This document shows positions 1 to 8,564 of a stretch of 64,000 nt of DNA, one piece after another; position 1 is the stretch's first letter, and every line of letters begins with the position of its first letter. Source of the DNA: Parasphingorhabdus sp. (GTDB lineage Bacteria > Pseudomonadota > Alphaproteobacteria > Sphingomonadales > Sphingomonadaceae). The DNA lies in the NCBI GenBank assembly GCA_030373505.1, contig JAUCYS010000011.1, positions 44,214 through 108,213 of the forward strand, given 5' to 3'. The translations under genes were made by a program, and so were the position numbers. The notes beneath the pieces are model-generated. The model saw nothing but the letters and a program-made list of their open reading frames with translations, was not told the origin of the DNA and did no database searches.

Positions 1-16
1 CACACCTTCGCCAGAC

Positions 17-982
17 ATGGAGTATCATATGGACTTTCGTAGTCGTGCCGCCAATGAGCTGGATCGGAATATATCGATCGGGGCGGATGATATGATGGTC
101 CACGCACCACACATTTCGGAGCCTGATATTTTCTCCAAACAGTTTCGCGAGATCGAACTGCGGTTCGATCGCTCCGACGAAATATTCTGGTGCTACATGA
201 ATCAGAAGTCGCGTCCGAGCTACACCTATGAGCTGGGCGAAGAGATTCAGCAGGTACAAGACTGGATTCACTCCACTTATGCGCGGGAAGGCTCGAAAAA
301 CTCAGATCCGTTGCGCTATTTCGTCTGCGGTTCCAGAACCCCCGGGATCTACAATCTTGGTGGCGATCTGAAGCATTTCGCCGATTGTATCCGTCGTCGC
401 GATCTCGGAGCCTTGAAAAAATACGCCCGCACCTGCGTTCACATGCAATATGAGAATAGCACCGCCTTCGGCGCGCCGATCATCACCATGGCGCTGGTGC
501 AGGGAGACGCCCTGGGCGGCGGTTTTGAACATGCGCTGGCTTTTGACATATTGGTAGCCGAAAAAAGCGCACGAATGGGGTTGCCGGAAATATTGTTCAA
601 TCTGTTTCCGGGCATGGGGGCCTACAGCTTTCTGCGGCAGCGCCTTGGCCGGAAGGATACGGAGCGGTTCATTCTCGAGGGTAAATTATTCTCGGCAACC
701 GAATTATATGACATGGGTGTCGTCGATCTTCTTGCAGAAGACGGGCAGGGCGAGGCCGCTATTATAGAATATACGAAGGAAAACCGCAGTCGCTTTCATG
801 CAGAGCGCGCGGTCTACCAGGCCCGCAAAATTGCCGATCCGGTTAGTTTGGAAGAACTGCTGGAAATTACCGATACATGGGCGGAAACTGCTCTCTATCT
901 CGGAGAAGCGGACGTGCGGAAAATGGAGCGGTTGGCGTCAGCGCAGGATCGCCGTATTATTCGGTCTCTTCAGGCCGTTTGA
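17..982 (+). CDS. rpfF: RpfF-like DSF (diffusible signal factor) synthase, crotonase fold
   Basis: Crotonase-superfamily protein of 321 residues that most resembles RpfF, the bifunctional thioesterase/dehydratase making cis-2-unsaturated fatty acid signals from acyl-ACP. Seen: the core GDALGGGFEHAL (about residues 163-174) and PEILFNLFPGMGAYSFL (190-206). The two catalytic glutamates of RpfF correspond to E171 and E191, and their 20-residue spacing equals that of E141/E161 in Xanthomonas RpfF. It is convergent with an RpfC-like kinase, which supports the assignment over a generic enoyl-CoA hydratase. The start is uncertain: ATG at 17 or 29, and the frame is open back to the window edge, so the N terminus may extend further. 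Signal structure cannot be told from sequence. Confidence 0.88.
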   Translation: MEYHMDFRSRAANELDRNISIGADDMMVHAPHISEPDIFSKQFREIELRFDRSDEIFWCYMNQKSRPSYTYELGEEIQQVQDWIHSTYAREGSKNSDPLRYFVCGSRTPGIYNLGGDLKHFADCIRRRDLGALKKYARTCVHMQYENSTAFGAPIITMALVQGDALGGGFEHALAFDILVAEKSARMGLPEILFNLFPGMGAYSFLRQRLGRKDTERFILEGKLFSATELYDMGVVDLLAEDGQGEAAIIEYTKENRSRFHAERAVYQARKIADPVSLEELLEITDTWAETALYLGEADVRKMERLASAQDRRIIRSLQAV

Positions 983-986
983 CGAC

Positions 987-1014
987 CCCCTAGATCAGGG
1001 CCCCTAGATCAGGG
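987..1014. repeat. 14-bp perfect tandem duplication at the rpfF/rpfC junction
   Basis: CCCCTAGATCAGGG occurs twice head to tail (987-1000 and 1001-1014) between the two convergent stop codons. The right copy holds the last codons and TAG stop of the minus-strand kinase; the left copy lies in the spacer. It looks like a simple slippage duplication. Confidence 0.8.
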
Positions 1015-3559
1015 CGACTTTTTCGGAAGGTGGCTGGTCGTGGCTCGCAGTCGCGACTTTCTCGAGACAGATGCGAATCTGGTCGACCTGCCGCTCCACT
1101 TTCGCGAGATAGTCAAACCGTCGATCGCTGAATTCCGGCTCGCTGATCACTTCCAGCTTCGAGCAGAGTTCAGCCAGACGGTTCGCGCCAATATTTGCCG
1201 CTCCGCTCTTGAACGCATGGGCGTGGAAGCGGAAGTCGTCGACCGATCCCTCGACGACCGATTTCTTCAGTGCGATCAGGATTTCATCGGCGTCGTCCAG
1301 ATAGGCTTCGATTATCGACTGTACAAAAGCTTCATCGCCGATTGAGAGCAGATAATCCAGTTGGGCAGGATCAACCGCTGGCGGTTCCGCCTTGCGCATG
1401 CGGTCTTCGATATTGCTAACCACGCCCAGCGGATCGGCTCCGACCCAGATTTCGGCCTGATCCGACCGATGATGCGTCTGCGCAGCGATAACGGCCAACA
1501 GCTCGGTGGCCTCTATAGGCTTTGTGAGCCTCAGGTCCATTCCGGCGTCGAGGCATTTTTTCTCGGTCTCCGCAGTGGAATCGGCGGTCAAACCGATGAT
1601 GGGAACATGTTTTCTGGGTCCCTCGATCTGGCGCCACAGCTTGCAGCACTCGATGCCGCCCATGACCGGCATGTTCACATCCATAAAAACGATGTCAAAC
1701 GCATCATGCTCAAGTTTTTCGAGCGCCTTTTCCCCGTCGATGACCACTATGACCTCGTGCCCCGCATTGGACAGGATCGTTTCCAGGACCATCTGGTTGG
1801 TCCGGTTGTCATCGGCGATAAGCACCCGGAGCGAGCCTGTTTTGGGTGACCTTTCAATGTCGCTCGTCTGCAACGGTTTTTCGGCACCGGCACCGACAAA
1901 GGAACAACCGATCTGGACGGCGCTGCGGATTGTGCTGAAATCGGACCCGGCGGGCAGCAAAGTGGCGAAAGCCGCTCGCAATTGCAGGTCCTTGAGATTG
2001 TTCTGTTTTCCTTCGGCCAACAGCACCGGTGGGAGTTTGGCTGCCCGGAAGGCGGACCATAGCGGCGAGAGATCATCATGATCACTCGCGATGGCTTCAT
2101 CCAGCAATGCAATATCATAAGGGCCAAGATTGCGGCGATCGAGAATATTGCAGATGTCCTCCGACGCGTGACACTGGATATGGTCTATCCGGATCGGCTG
2201 ATCGTTGTCGTTGCAAATAACCGGAGCTTCGGCTTGCCGGGTCAGCGACAATATCCTGAGGCCATGGTCCTCAGTGCCCCCTTCTTCCGCTTCCACAACG
2301 TCTGCGGGGAATGACAGGGTGAATGTACTGCCAGCGCCAAGCTTGCTCTCTACCGAAACAGACCCGCCCAGCTGGCGCGCCTGTTGGCGGCAAATCGCCA
2401 GCCCTAGCCCTGTTCCGCCGAATTCACTGGCGATCCTGTCGTCGGCTTGCTGAAATACATCGAAGATTTTCCGCTGTGCATTGTCCGCTATGCCGGGCCC
2501 GGTATCGGTTACAGAAATCCAAATCTGGTGGTGGCCATTGGCTGAGGTAAATCCACATCTGAGCGTGATCGATCCGGTTTGAGTAAATTTCACGGCATTG
2601 CTGGTCAGATTGAGAAGGATATTGCGGATATAGTCGACCTGTCCGGAAACAAGCTTGTCGCTGCCTGGTTCCGCCTGCAGAATGATTTTGAGGTCCTTCT
2701 CTTCGGCCGAAATCTGCATGATATCCCGAACCTCTGACAGAATGCTGACGACTGAAAATGGCTTCGGGTCGGGCAGCGCATCACGCGTTTCAGAATGCGC
2801 GAAGCTGAGCAGCTGGTTGATGAGATGTAGCAGGTGACGACCTGCAGATACGCTGGTGGCAACCATATGATGCTGCTTCTCTGGCAGCTTCATATCCAGC
2901 AAGTGGGTCCCGTAGCCGATGATCGCGTTCAGCGGGGTCCGCAATTCGTGACTGATGCTGGCAAGAAACAGGCTTTTGGCCTTGTTCGCCGCCTCGGCTT
3001 CTTCCTTCGCTTGCGAGATTTTGGTGATCAGCGTCGAGCAATATGCCGGTATCACTATCAGGCCGACAAGCAAGCCGATCGAGAGCGAAGGACTGTCGCG
3101 CCAATAGTCAACGTGATAGATGGTCCAGCCGAAGGAAATGGCGGCCATTGCCGAGGCCAGATACAGCCATTTCACGCCAAAGCGGAAGCCGTTGCCCAGA
3201 ATGACCCATAGCAGAGCAGGATATACCGCCGCAAAGCTCTCGCCGCCGATCTGGAAGAGAAATGCAGCCGCGCCGAAATCGATACAAAGGCCGATCAACC
3301 TGCGCGGATTCGAGGGTCTGGGATGCAGACGATAGGCAACCGCCACCGCGATGCTGATAAAGAAATAAACGCCAAAGCCGATGATCAGCCCCGAAGGAGC
3401 GCCGAGGATGGCAAAGGACGACCATGCGAGAATGATCAAAATGATCCGGTTCTTGATCATTTCATGTTCACGGTCACGGGCCTGACCGTCCATGCCATGT
3501 CTCGGATGTCGATTGTGGTGGTACGACTTAGCCGGGGTGCCAGATTTTCGAAAGAACAA
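1004..3559 (-). CDS. RpfC-like hybrid sensor kinase (TM-HisKA-HATPase-REC-HPt)
   Basis: Membrane hybrid histidine kinase of up to 851 residues. Order seen: charged N terminus with a DREHEMIKNR stretch, four to five membrane segments (about 37-175), HisKA with SHELRTPL (H204), HATPase with DTGPGIA and GGTGLGLAI (about 310-418), a degenerate receiver-like stretch (435-550), a true receiver (578-690; D583/D584, phospho-acceptor D627 in FMDVNMP), and a C-terminal HPt with HAFKSGAANIGA (H781). This is the RpfC architecture plus one extra degenerate receiver. The TTG at 3559 has AAAGGG upstream and lies 5 nt after the stop of the preceding gene; ATGs at 3493 and 3460 are alternatives. It is probably co-transcribed with the upstream GGDEF-EAL gene and predicted to sense the RpfF product. 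Confidence 0.85.
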   Translation of the reverse strand: MFFRKSGTPAKSYHHNRHPRHGMDGQARDREHEMIKNRIILIILAWSSFAILGAPSGLIIGFGVYFFISIAVAVAYRLHPRPSNPRRLIGLCIDFGAAAFLFQIGGESFAAVYPALLWVILGNGFRFGVKWLYLASAMAAISFGWTIYHVDYWRDSPSLSIGLLVGLIVIPAYCSTLITKISQAKEEAEAANKAKSLFLASISHELRTPLNAIIGYGTHLLDMKLPEKQHHMVATSVSAGRHLLHLINQLLSFAHSETRDALPDPKPFSVVSILSEVRDIMQISAEEKDLKIILQAEPGSDKLVSGQVDYIRNILLNLTSNAVKFTQTGSITLRCGFTSANGHHQIWISVTDTGPGIADNAQRKIFDVFQQADDRIASEFGGTGLGLAICRQQARQLGGSVSVESKLGAGSTFTLSFPADVVEAEEGGTEDHGLRILSLTRQAEAPVICNDNDQPIRIDHIQCHASEDICNILDRRNLGPYDIALLDEAIASDHDDLSPLWSAFRAAKLPPVLLAEGKQNNLKDLQLRAAFATLLPAGSDFSTIRSAVQIGCSFVGAGAEKPLQTSDIERSPKTGSLRVLIADDNRTNQMVLETILSNAGHEVIVVIDGEKALEKLEHDAFDIVFMDVNMPVMGGIECCKLWRQIEGPRKHVPIIGLTADSTAETEKKCLDAGMDLRLTKPIEATELLAVIAAQTHHRSDQAEIWVGADPLGVVSNIEDRMRKAEPPAVDPAQLDYLLSIGDEAFVQSIIEAYLDDADEILIALKKSVVEGSVDDFRFHAHAFKSGAANIGANRLAELCSKLEVISEPEFSDRRFDYLAKVERQVDQIRICLEKVATASHDQPPSEKVALI

Positions 3560-3564
3560 GAGGC

Positions 3565-5724
3565 TTACCCTTTCGCAGCACGACTGGGAGGATCATCTTT
3601 CCGAGCGTCAAATAATTTGCCGAGATCTTCGGCACGTTGTGGACGTGCGATCTTGAAACCCTGAATCTCGTCGCATCCCGACACGCGCAGTAAGTCCAGT
3701 TGGGCGTCATTTTCGACACCTTCGGCGACGACCCGCATGCCCAGCGAATGCGCCAGATGGGCAATGGTTCCGATGATCGCGCGGTCCGCCGCGCTATGTT
3801 CGATCCGGGAAATGAACGTGCGATCGATTTTGAGGCAATTGGCGGGAAGGTCTCTCAGATATTGCAGAGAGGAATAGCCGGTCCCGAAATCATCAATGGA
3901 TATGCCGACGCCGTGGCTGCGAATCCGCTGAAGCGTCGCTCTGACCTCTTCATTATTGTCGATCAGCAACTCTTCGGTAATTTCGATGGTAATCTTTGAT
4001 GGATCGATTCCGTTGGCTTCTATGCTTGCCAGCAGCTGGTCGCATATATTCTGATTCTGAAATTGTCTGGGCGAAACGTTGATAGCAACGCGTGGCAAAT
4101 CGATACCCCGGTCGGCATAGGATTTGATTTCCCTGCATACTTGGCCGATCACCCAGTTGCCGAGAATGTCCATCAATCCGCTCTCGTCGGCCACCCGGAT
4201 GAACTGGATCGGCAGTAGCCTTCCCCGGCGAGGATGGTCCCATCTGATGAGGGCTTCCAGGCCCACATATTCCAAGGATTTGGCGTCGACGATGGGCTGA
4301 TATTCGAGAGCAAACTGGTTGTCGTTGAAGGCGTCGCGCAATTCGCTTTCCAGCGCGGCATCCGCCTGGGCAATTTCGTTCATGTCTTCCGAGAAGAACC
4401 GGTGACAATTTCGGCCATTTGCCTTGGCATCATACATGGCAAGATCCGCCATGCGCAGGACTTCCTCATATTCGTCGCCATCACTGGGGATCAGGCTGAC
4501 GCCGATCGACGCGCTGATAATCTGGCCGACACCGCTGATTGCATAGGGCTCGTTGATCGCCTTCAGAATTTTGGAGCAGCGGGAATTGATCGAATCGATA
4601 TTTTCGAACCTGTTGAAAATGATCGCAAATTCGTCGCCACCGATACGTGCGGCAAAATCCTCTGGACCGATGACCTTGGAAATCCGGTTGGCGACTTCCC
4701 GCAACAGCGCGTCGCCGCTGTGATGACCGCGCGTGTCATTGATAACTTTGAAGCGATCCAGGTCCAGCAACAGCAGGGCGGCTTCGCTGTTTCTCTTCTT
4801 GCAATTTTCAATAGTCGTTTTGACATTTTCTGCGAGCAATACCCGATTGGGAAGACCCGTCAGCATGTCGTGCAAGGCCAGGTGCGTTCTATGTTCTTCG
4901 GCAAACTTTCGGGCGGTGATATCAACGGCGGTCGTCAGGACGCCGATCGTTTCACCCTTGTGATTGAGCAGCGGAGATTTGTTGCAATGAAAAATGAGAT
5001 CGACGCCATCGCTCGTGATTTTTTCTTCGTAATGAGGAATGGCGAGGCTTGATTTGAGAACCATAGCATCCCGTCTGCGGGTATTTGCGGCGAGCGCGGG
5101 CTCGAAATTATCGGCAAAATCCGTTCCGACCATTTCATCCGGATCTTTGTCAAACAGGGCAGATTGATAGGCGTTCGTAAACAGGCATTTTCCTGAGCGA
5201 TCCGTCGCATTGATCATGATCGGAATCGTGTCGATAATCTGTTCCAGCATGCTTTTGCCCGAGCTGCCTTCGCTTGACCCCGTTTCCTTGAAACCCCCAT
5301 GCTTGCGACCGATTTCCGATGCACGCTTGCGCAGGCTCACGGCCCTTTTGCTTTTGGTCAGCAGGGACGACGCGCGACTGCAGAATTCGACATGGGAAAC
5401 CGGGCTTTGCAGGAAATCGGTGGCGCCGGCGTCGAGTGCGGTCAGTCGGCACTCGCGGTCCTGATGCGCTGTTATGACAATCGCGGGAATCTCGCTAGCG
5501 CCCGGCATCATCCGGACTTTGCGGATGAATTCCGCCCCGTTCATCTGGGGCATGCGATAGTCAACAACCATAAGGTCCGCTCGGTTGTCGCGCAGCCAAT
5601 CCAGCGCTTCGACAGGATCGGCAAAAGTGATGGCGGAATATTTTTCCCCCATCAACGTCACAAACTGAGCATAGATTCTCAGATTGGTGGGTCGATCATC
5701 GACTATCAAGACACGTGTGCTCAT
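3565..5724 (-). CDS. Response regulator with REC-PAS-GGDEF-EAL (c-di-GMP turnover)
   Basis: A 719-residue regulator. REC at 1-125 with phospho-acceptor D55 (VVDYRMP), PAS-like domain about 155-275, GGDEF about 280-440 with an intact GGDEF at 362-366, and EAL about 450-710 with EAL at 490-492. The EAL domain keeps residues used for metal and c-di-GMP hydrolysis (INVSPRQF, EITEE, IDDFGTGYSSL, LKID, VAEGVE). Both catalytic halves therefore look active, so it could make or break c-di-GMP. It lies 5 nt upstream of the RpfC-like kinase, so the likely partner is that kinase's receiver/HPt relay. In Xanthomonas the equivalent partner RpfG has an HD-GYP output; none is present here. No strong Shine-Dalgarno precedes the ATG. 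Confidence 0.9.
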   Translation of the reverse strand: MSTRVLIVDDRPTNLRIYAQFVTLMGEKYSAITFADPVEALDWLRDNRADLMVVDYRMPQMNGAEFIRKVRMMPGASEIPAIVITAHQDRECRLTALDAGATDFLQSPVSHVEFCSRASSLLTKSKRAVSLRKRASEIGRKHGGFKETGSSEGSSGKSMLEQIIDTIPIMINATDRSGKCLFTNAYQSALFDKDPDEMVGTDFADNFEPALAANTRRRDAMVLKSSLAIPHYEEKITSDGVDLIFHCNKSPLLNHKGETIGVLTTAVDITARKFAEEHRTHLALHDMLTGLPNRVLLAENVKTTIENCKKRNSEAALLLLDLDRFKVINDTRGHHSGDALLREVANRISKVIGPEDFAARIGGDEFAIIFNRFENIDSINSRCSKILKAINEPYAISGVGQIISASIGVSLIPSDGDEYEEVLRMADLAMYDAKANGRNCHRFFSEDMNEIAQADAALESELRDAFNDNQFALEYQPIVDAKSLEYVGLEALIRWDHPRRGRLLPIQFIRVADESGLMDILGNWVIGQVCREIKSYADRGIDLPRVAINVSPRQFQNQNICDQLLASIEANGIDPSKITIEITEELLIDNNEEVRATLQRIRSHGVGISIDDFGTGYSSLQYLRDLPANCLKIDRTFISRIEHSAADRAIIGTIAHLAHSLGMRVVAEGVENDAQLDLLRVSGCDEIQGFKIARPQRAEDLGKLFDARKDDPPSRAAKG

Positions 5725-5968
5725 AGCTGAATCAACTACATGCGGATGTTCAAGATAAGGTTAACGCCGATCGATACCATAAAATACCAGCTTCCAACTG
5801 GCTTAGACCGAACCGCGGTCGTGCTGCGGCTATTGCCAAAGCGCATCAGACAGCGAGCTGGGCTTGCTGTACTGGCTGTCTCCGGCGAAACAGCCTTCCA
5901 ACCGATCCGGCTGGCTTTCAAATGGTTGCCAACCGTGTGGCCCCTTGGCGGGCAATGATGGGAAATGA

Positions 5969-6045
5969 TGGTCGGGAAGAGAGGATTCGAACCTCCGGCC
6001 CCTGCGTCCCGAACGCAGTACTCTACCAGGCTGAGCTACTTCCCG
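5969..6045 (-). tRNA. tRNA-Pro (anticodon CGG)
   Basis: The reverse strand folds as a full cloverleaf of 77 nt with encoded CCA. Acceptor CGGGAAG pairs with CTTCCCG, the anticodon stem is CTGCG/CGCAG around loop TTCGGGA (anticodon CGG), and the T-arm carries GGTTCGAATCC. It reads CCG proline codons. The flanks, 5725-5968 and 6046-6245, hold no convincing gene. Confidence 0.97.
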
Positions 6046-6245
6046 ATCCGTTTGCATTTTTACGCACAAAGGACGTGGGAACGTCTATATGGCAGAGCGA
6101 AGTGCGGTTCAAGACCTTGGTGGCCGCCAAGCGCTGAAAAACCAAAGCAGAACGGGTTTAAATTTGGATCCAATTTGCCAGAGCCGGTTGAGCATGGGGA
6201 CGGAGAGGTCTAGCATCGGCCGGTATTTGATTGGAGAATGATCGC

Positions 6246-7178
6246 TTGATTCCCGGACAGCATTATGAGCAGCAATATCTTGACCTGATGCGCCAAATCT
6301 GGACGCATGGAGACGCGCGTGTCGACCGCACCGGCGTAGGGACGCGCGCTGTTTTCGGCGCGACGATGCGGTTTGATCTCGCCGAAGATGCGATCCCGCT
6401 GCTCACCACCAAACGCGTGTTCTGGAAAACGGCGACACGGGAAATGCTCTGGTTCCTGACCGGAGACACCAATATCCGTGAACTGGTGAGGCAGAAGGTG
6501 CATATCTGGACCGACTGGCCGCTCGACAAGTTTCGCAAGGAAACCGGCGAGCAGATCGACCGGGATACCTTCGAGCAACGGATCATAGAGGATGAGGAAT
6601 TTGCGAAGCAGTGGGGAGATCTCGGTCCGGTATATGGCAAGCAATGGGTCGACTGGCCGCGCTATACTCCGACAGGCGAGGGGCTTTTTCGGCGCGAGGA
6701 GAAAGGCATCAACCAGATCGCCACGCTGATCGACGGTATTAAAACCAACCCCGGTTCCCGGCGCCATATTTTCACCGGATGGAATGTTGCCGAACTGGAC
6801 CAGATGGCCTTGCCGCCCTGTCACAAAACCTATCAATTCTATGTCTCGGAAGGCAAATTGTCGGGACTGCTCTATCAGCGCAGTTGCGATCTAGGGCTCG
6901 GCTTTGCGTTCAATGTGTTTTCGGCGGCCCTGCTGATACGGATGATTGCGCAGCAATGCGATCTCGAGCTTGGTGAATTGATCTGGAATGGCGGTGACGT
7001 CCATCTCTATCTCAATCATGCGGATCTGGTCGAACAACAGCTTGCGCGGCAGCCCGGCGGCGCACCCAAACTGAAGATTCTTCGAAAGCCTGATTCCATT
7101 TTTCATTATGACATTAAAGATTTCGAGGTTCTGGACTATGATCCTCAATCCCATATCTCTGCGCCTGTGGCAGTATGA
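6246..7178 (+). CDS. thyA: Thymidylate synthase
   Basis: Converts dUMP and methylene-THF to dTMP and dihydrofolate. Family signatures seen: DRTGVGTRAVFG near the N terminus, PLLTTKRVFWK, the GDLGPVYGKQW loop, catalytic cysteine in LPPCHKTYQF, RSCDLGLGFAFN and NGGDVHLYLNH. It is about 45 residues longer than E. coli ThyA because of an insertion before GDLGPVYG, as in the long ThyA forms. No ATG lies upstream of the conserved region. TTG at 6246 has GGAGA at 6233-6237 with good spacing, so I prefer it to the TTG at 6231. Confidence 0.95.
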   Translation: MIPGQHYEQQYLDLMRQIWTHGDARVDRTGVGTRAVFGATMRFDLAEDAIPLLTTKRVFWKTATREMLWFLTGDTNIRELVRQKVHIWTDWPLDKFRKETGEQIDRDTFEQRIIEDEEFAKQWGDLGPVYGKQWVDWPRYTPTGEGLFRREEKGINQIATLIDGIKTNPGSRRHIFTGWNVAELDQMALPPCHKTYQFYVSEGKLSGLLYQRSCDLGLGFAFNVFSAALLIRMIAQQCDLELGELIWNGGDVHLYLNHADLVEQQLARQPGGAPKLKILRKPDSIFHYDIKDFEVLDYDPQSHISAPVAV

Positions 7179-7245
7179 TTCAGAAAATAGGGCAGCGAGA
7201 TTGACCTAAGTCGATATTCGTAATATTGTAACAGTAGGTTGAACG

Positions 7246-7264
7246 AATATTGCAGCGCAATATT
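7246..7264. promoter_or_regulatory. Perfect 8-bp inverted repeat upstream of the bkd operon
   Basis: AATATTGC (7246-7253), spacer AGC, GCAATATT (7257-7264), about 25 bp before the E1 alpha start. A related AATATTGT lies about 25 bp further upstream. The symmetry and position suggest an operator for a dimeric regulator of branched-chain catabolism. Which regulator is unknown; no lrp or bkdR gene is in the window. Confidence 0.45.
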
Positions 7265-7289
7265 GCGCGATTCTTGCTGGAGAGGCCTG

Positions 7290-8564
7290 ATGGCTGAGGA
7301 AAAAGACAAAAGCAATTTGCCGCCGCTGAGTCTGCACGTGCCGGAGCCGAGATTCCGGCCGGGCGACAAGGTTGATTATAGCGACCTGGCGATTCCCGAG
7401 GCCGGGGCGCAGGCGCGACCGGATATCCATACCGCTCCCAAAGATATGCGCGACATGGTCTATGACATGATCCGGGTGCTGGACGATGATGACCAGGCGG
7501 TCGGCCCATGGGATCCCAAGCTGGATGACGAGACGCTGCTCAAGATGCTCCGCACCATGGTGCAGGTTCGCACCTTCGATGACCGGCTGCATCGGCAGCA
7601 AAGGCAGGGCAAAACCAGTTTCTACATGAAATGCACGGGCGAGGAGGCGACATCGGTAGCCGCCACAATGGCATTGCACGGGGACGACATGTGTTTCCCG
7701 AGCTATCGCCAGCAAGGCATTCTGTTTGTGCGCGGCTATCCGATGGTCGATATGGTCAACCAGATTTTCTCGAACAAGGCGGACAAGCTCAAGGGACGCC
7801 AGTTGCCCATCATGTACAGTTCGCGGGAGCTGAATTTCTTCTCGGTATCCGGCAATCTGACCACACAATATCCGCAGGCCGTGGGCTGGGCGATGGCCAG
7901 CGCCAGCAAGGGCGACAGCCGGATTGCCGCGGTATGGTGCGGTGAAGGGTCGACCGCCGAGGGCGATTTTCATGCCGCGATGACCTTTGCTGCGGTCTAT
8001 AATGCGCCAGTGATCATGAATGTGGTCAACAACCAGTGGGCGATATCATCCTTCTCCGGCTTTGCCGGTGCGGAGCGGACCACTTTTGCCGCGCGCGGAG
8101 CCGGCTATGGCATTGCGGCCCTTCGGGTCGACGGCAATGATCCGCTGGCGGTCTATGCCGCTACAAGATGGGCAGCGGAACGGGCGCGGACCAACCAGGG
8201 CCCGACCCTGATCGAACATTTTACCTATCGAGCGGATGCCCATAGCACCTCGGATGATCCAACCGCCTATCGCAGCGCGCAGGAGCGGGAGGAATGGCCG
8301 CTGGGCGATCCGATCATGCGGCTCAACAAACATCTGATCAAGCGGGGTGTCTGGAGCGTCGAGCAGCAGGAGCAACTGGATGCTGAATGTCTGCAAGCGG
8401 TCAAGGAGGCGGTCACCGAGGCGGCCAAGAACGGTATTTTGGGCCACGGCCTGCACCAGCCCTTCGAGACGATGTTCCAGGATGTGTTTGAAGAAATGCC
8501 CTGGCATCTCAAGGAACAGGCCGCGCAAGCCAATAAAGAGCGGGAAATCAAATGGCCGTCATGA
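7290..8564 (+). CDS. bkdA1: Branched-chain 2-oxoacid dehydrogenase E1, alpha subunit
   Basis: TPP-dependent decarboxylase subunit of 424 residues, acting on 2-oxo acids from valine, leucine and isoleucine with E1 beta and E2. Seen: the N-terminal extension typical of BCKDH E1 alpha with RFRPGDKVDYSD, RTFDDRLHRQQRQGK, and the TPP motif GEGSTAEGDFHAA followed by NNQWAIS. The long N terminus and separate alpha/beta genes favour BCKDH over pyruvate dehydrogenase. The ATG at 7290 follows GGAGAGG at 7279-7285. It overlaps the E1 beta gene by 13 nt, indicating tight co-translation. Confidence 0.9.
   Translation: MAEEKDKSNLPPLSLHVPEPRFRPGDKVDYSDLAIPEAGAQARPDIHTAPKDMRDMVYDMIRVLDDDDQAVGPWDPKLDDETLLKMLRTMVQVRTFDDRLHRQQRQGKTSFYMKCTGEEATSVAATMALHGDDMCFPSYRQQGILFVRGYPMVDMVNQIFSNKADKLKGRQLPIMYSSRELNFFSVSGNLTTQYPQAVGWAMASASKGDSRIAAVWCGEGSTAEGDFHAAMTFAAVYNAPVIMNVVNNQWAISSFSGFAGAERTTFAARGAGYGIAALRVDGNDPLAVYAATRWAAERARTNQGPTLIEHFTYRADAHSTSDDPTAYRSAQEREEWPLGDPIMRLNKHLIKRGVWSVEQQEQLDAECLQAVKEAVTEAAKNGILGHGLHQPFETMFQDVFEEMPWHLKEQAAQANKEREIKWPS

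Noticed and set aside
3565..5724. Classification as RpfG
   Set aside because: No HD-GYP domain; the output is clearly GGDEF plus EAL.
5736..5921. 61-codon frame between the GGDEF-EAL gene and tRNA-Pro
   Set aside because: No Shine-Dalgarno, low-complexity composition and no family resemblance.
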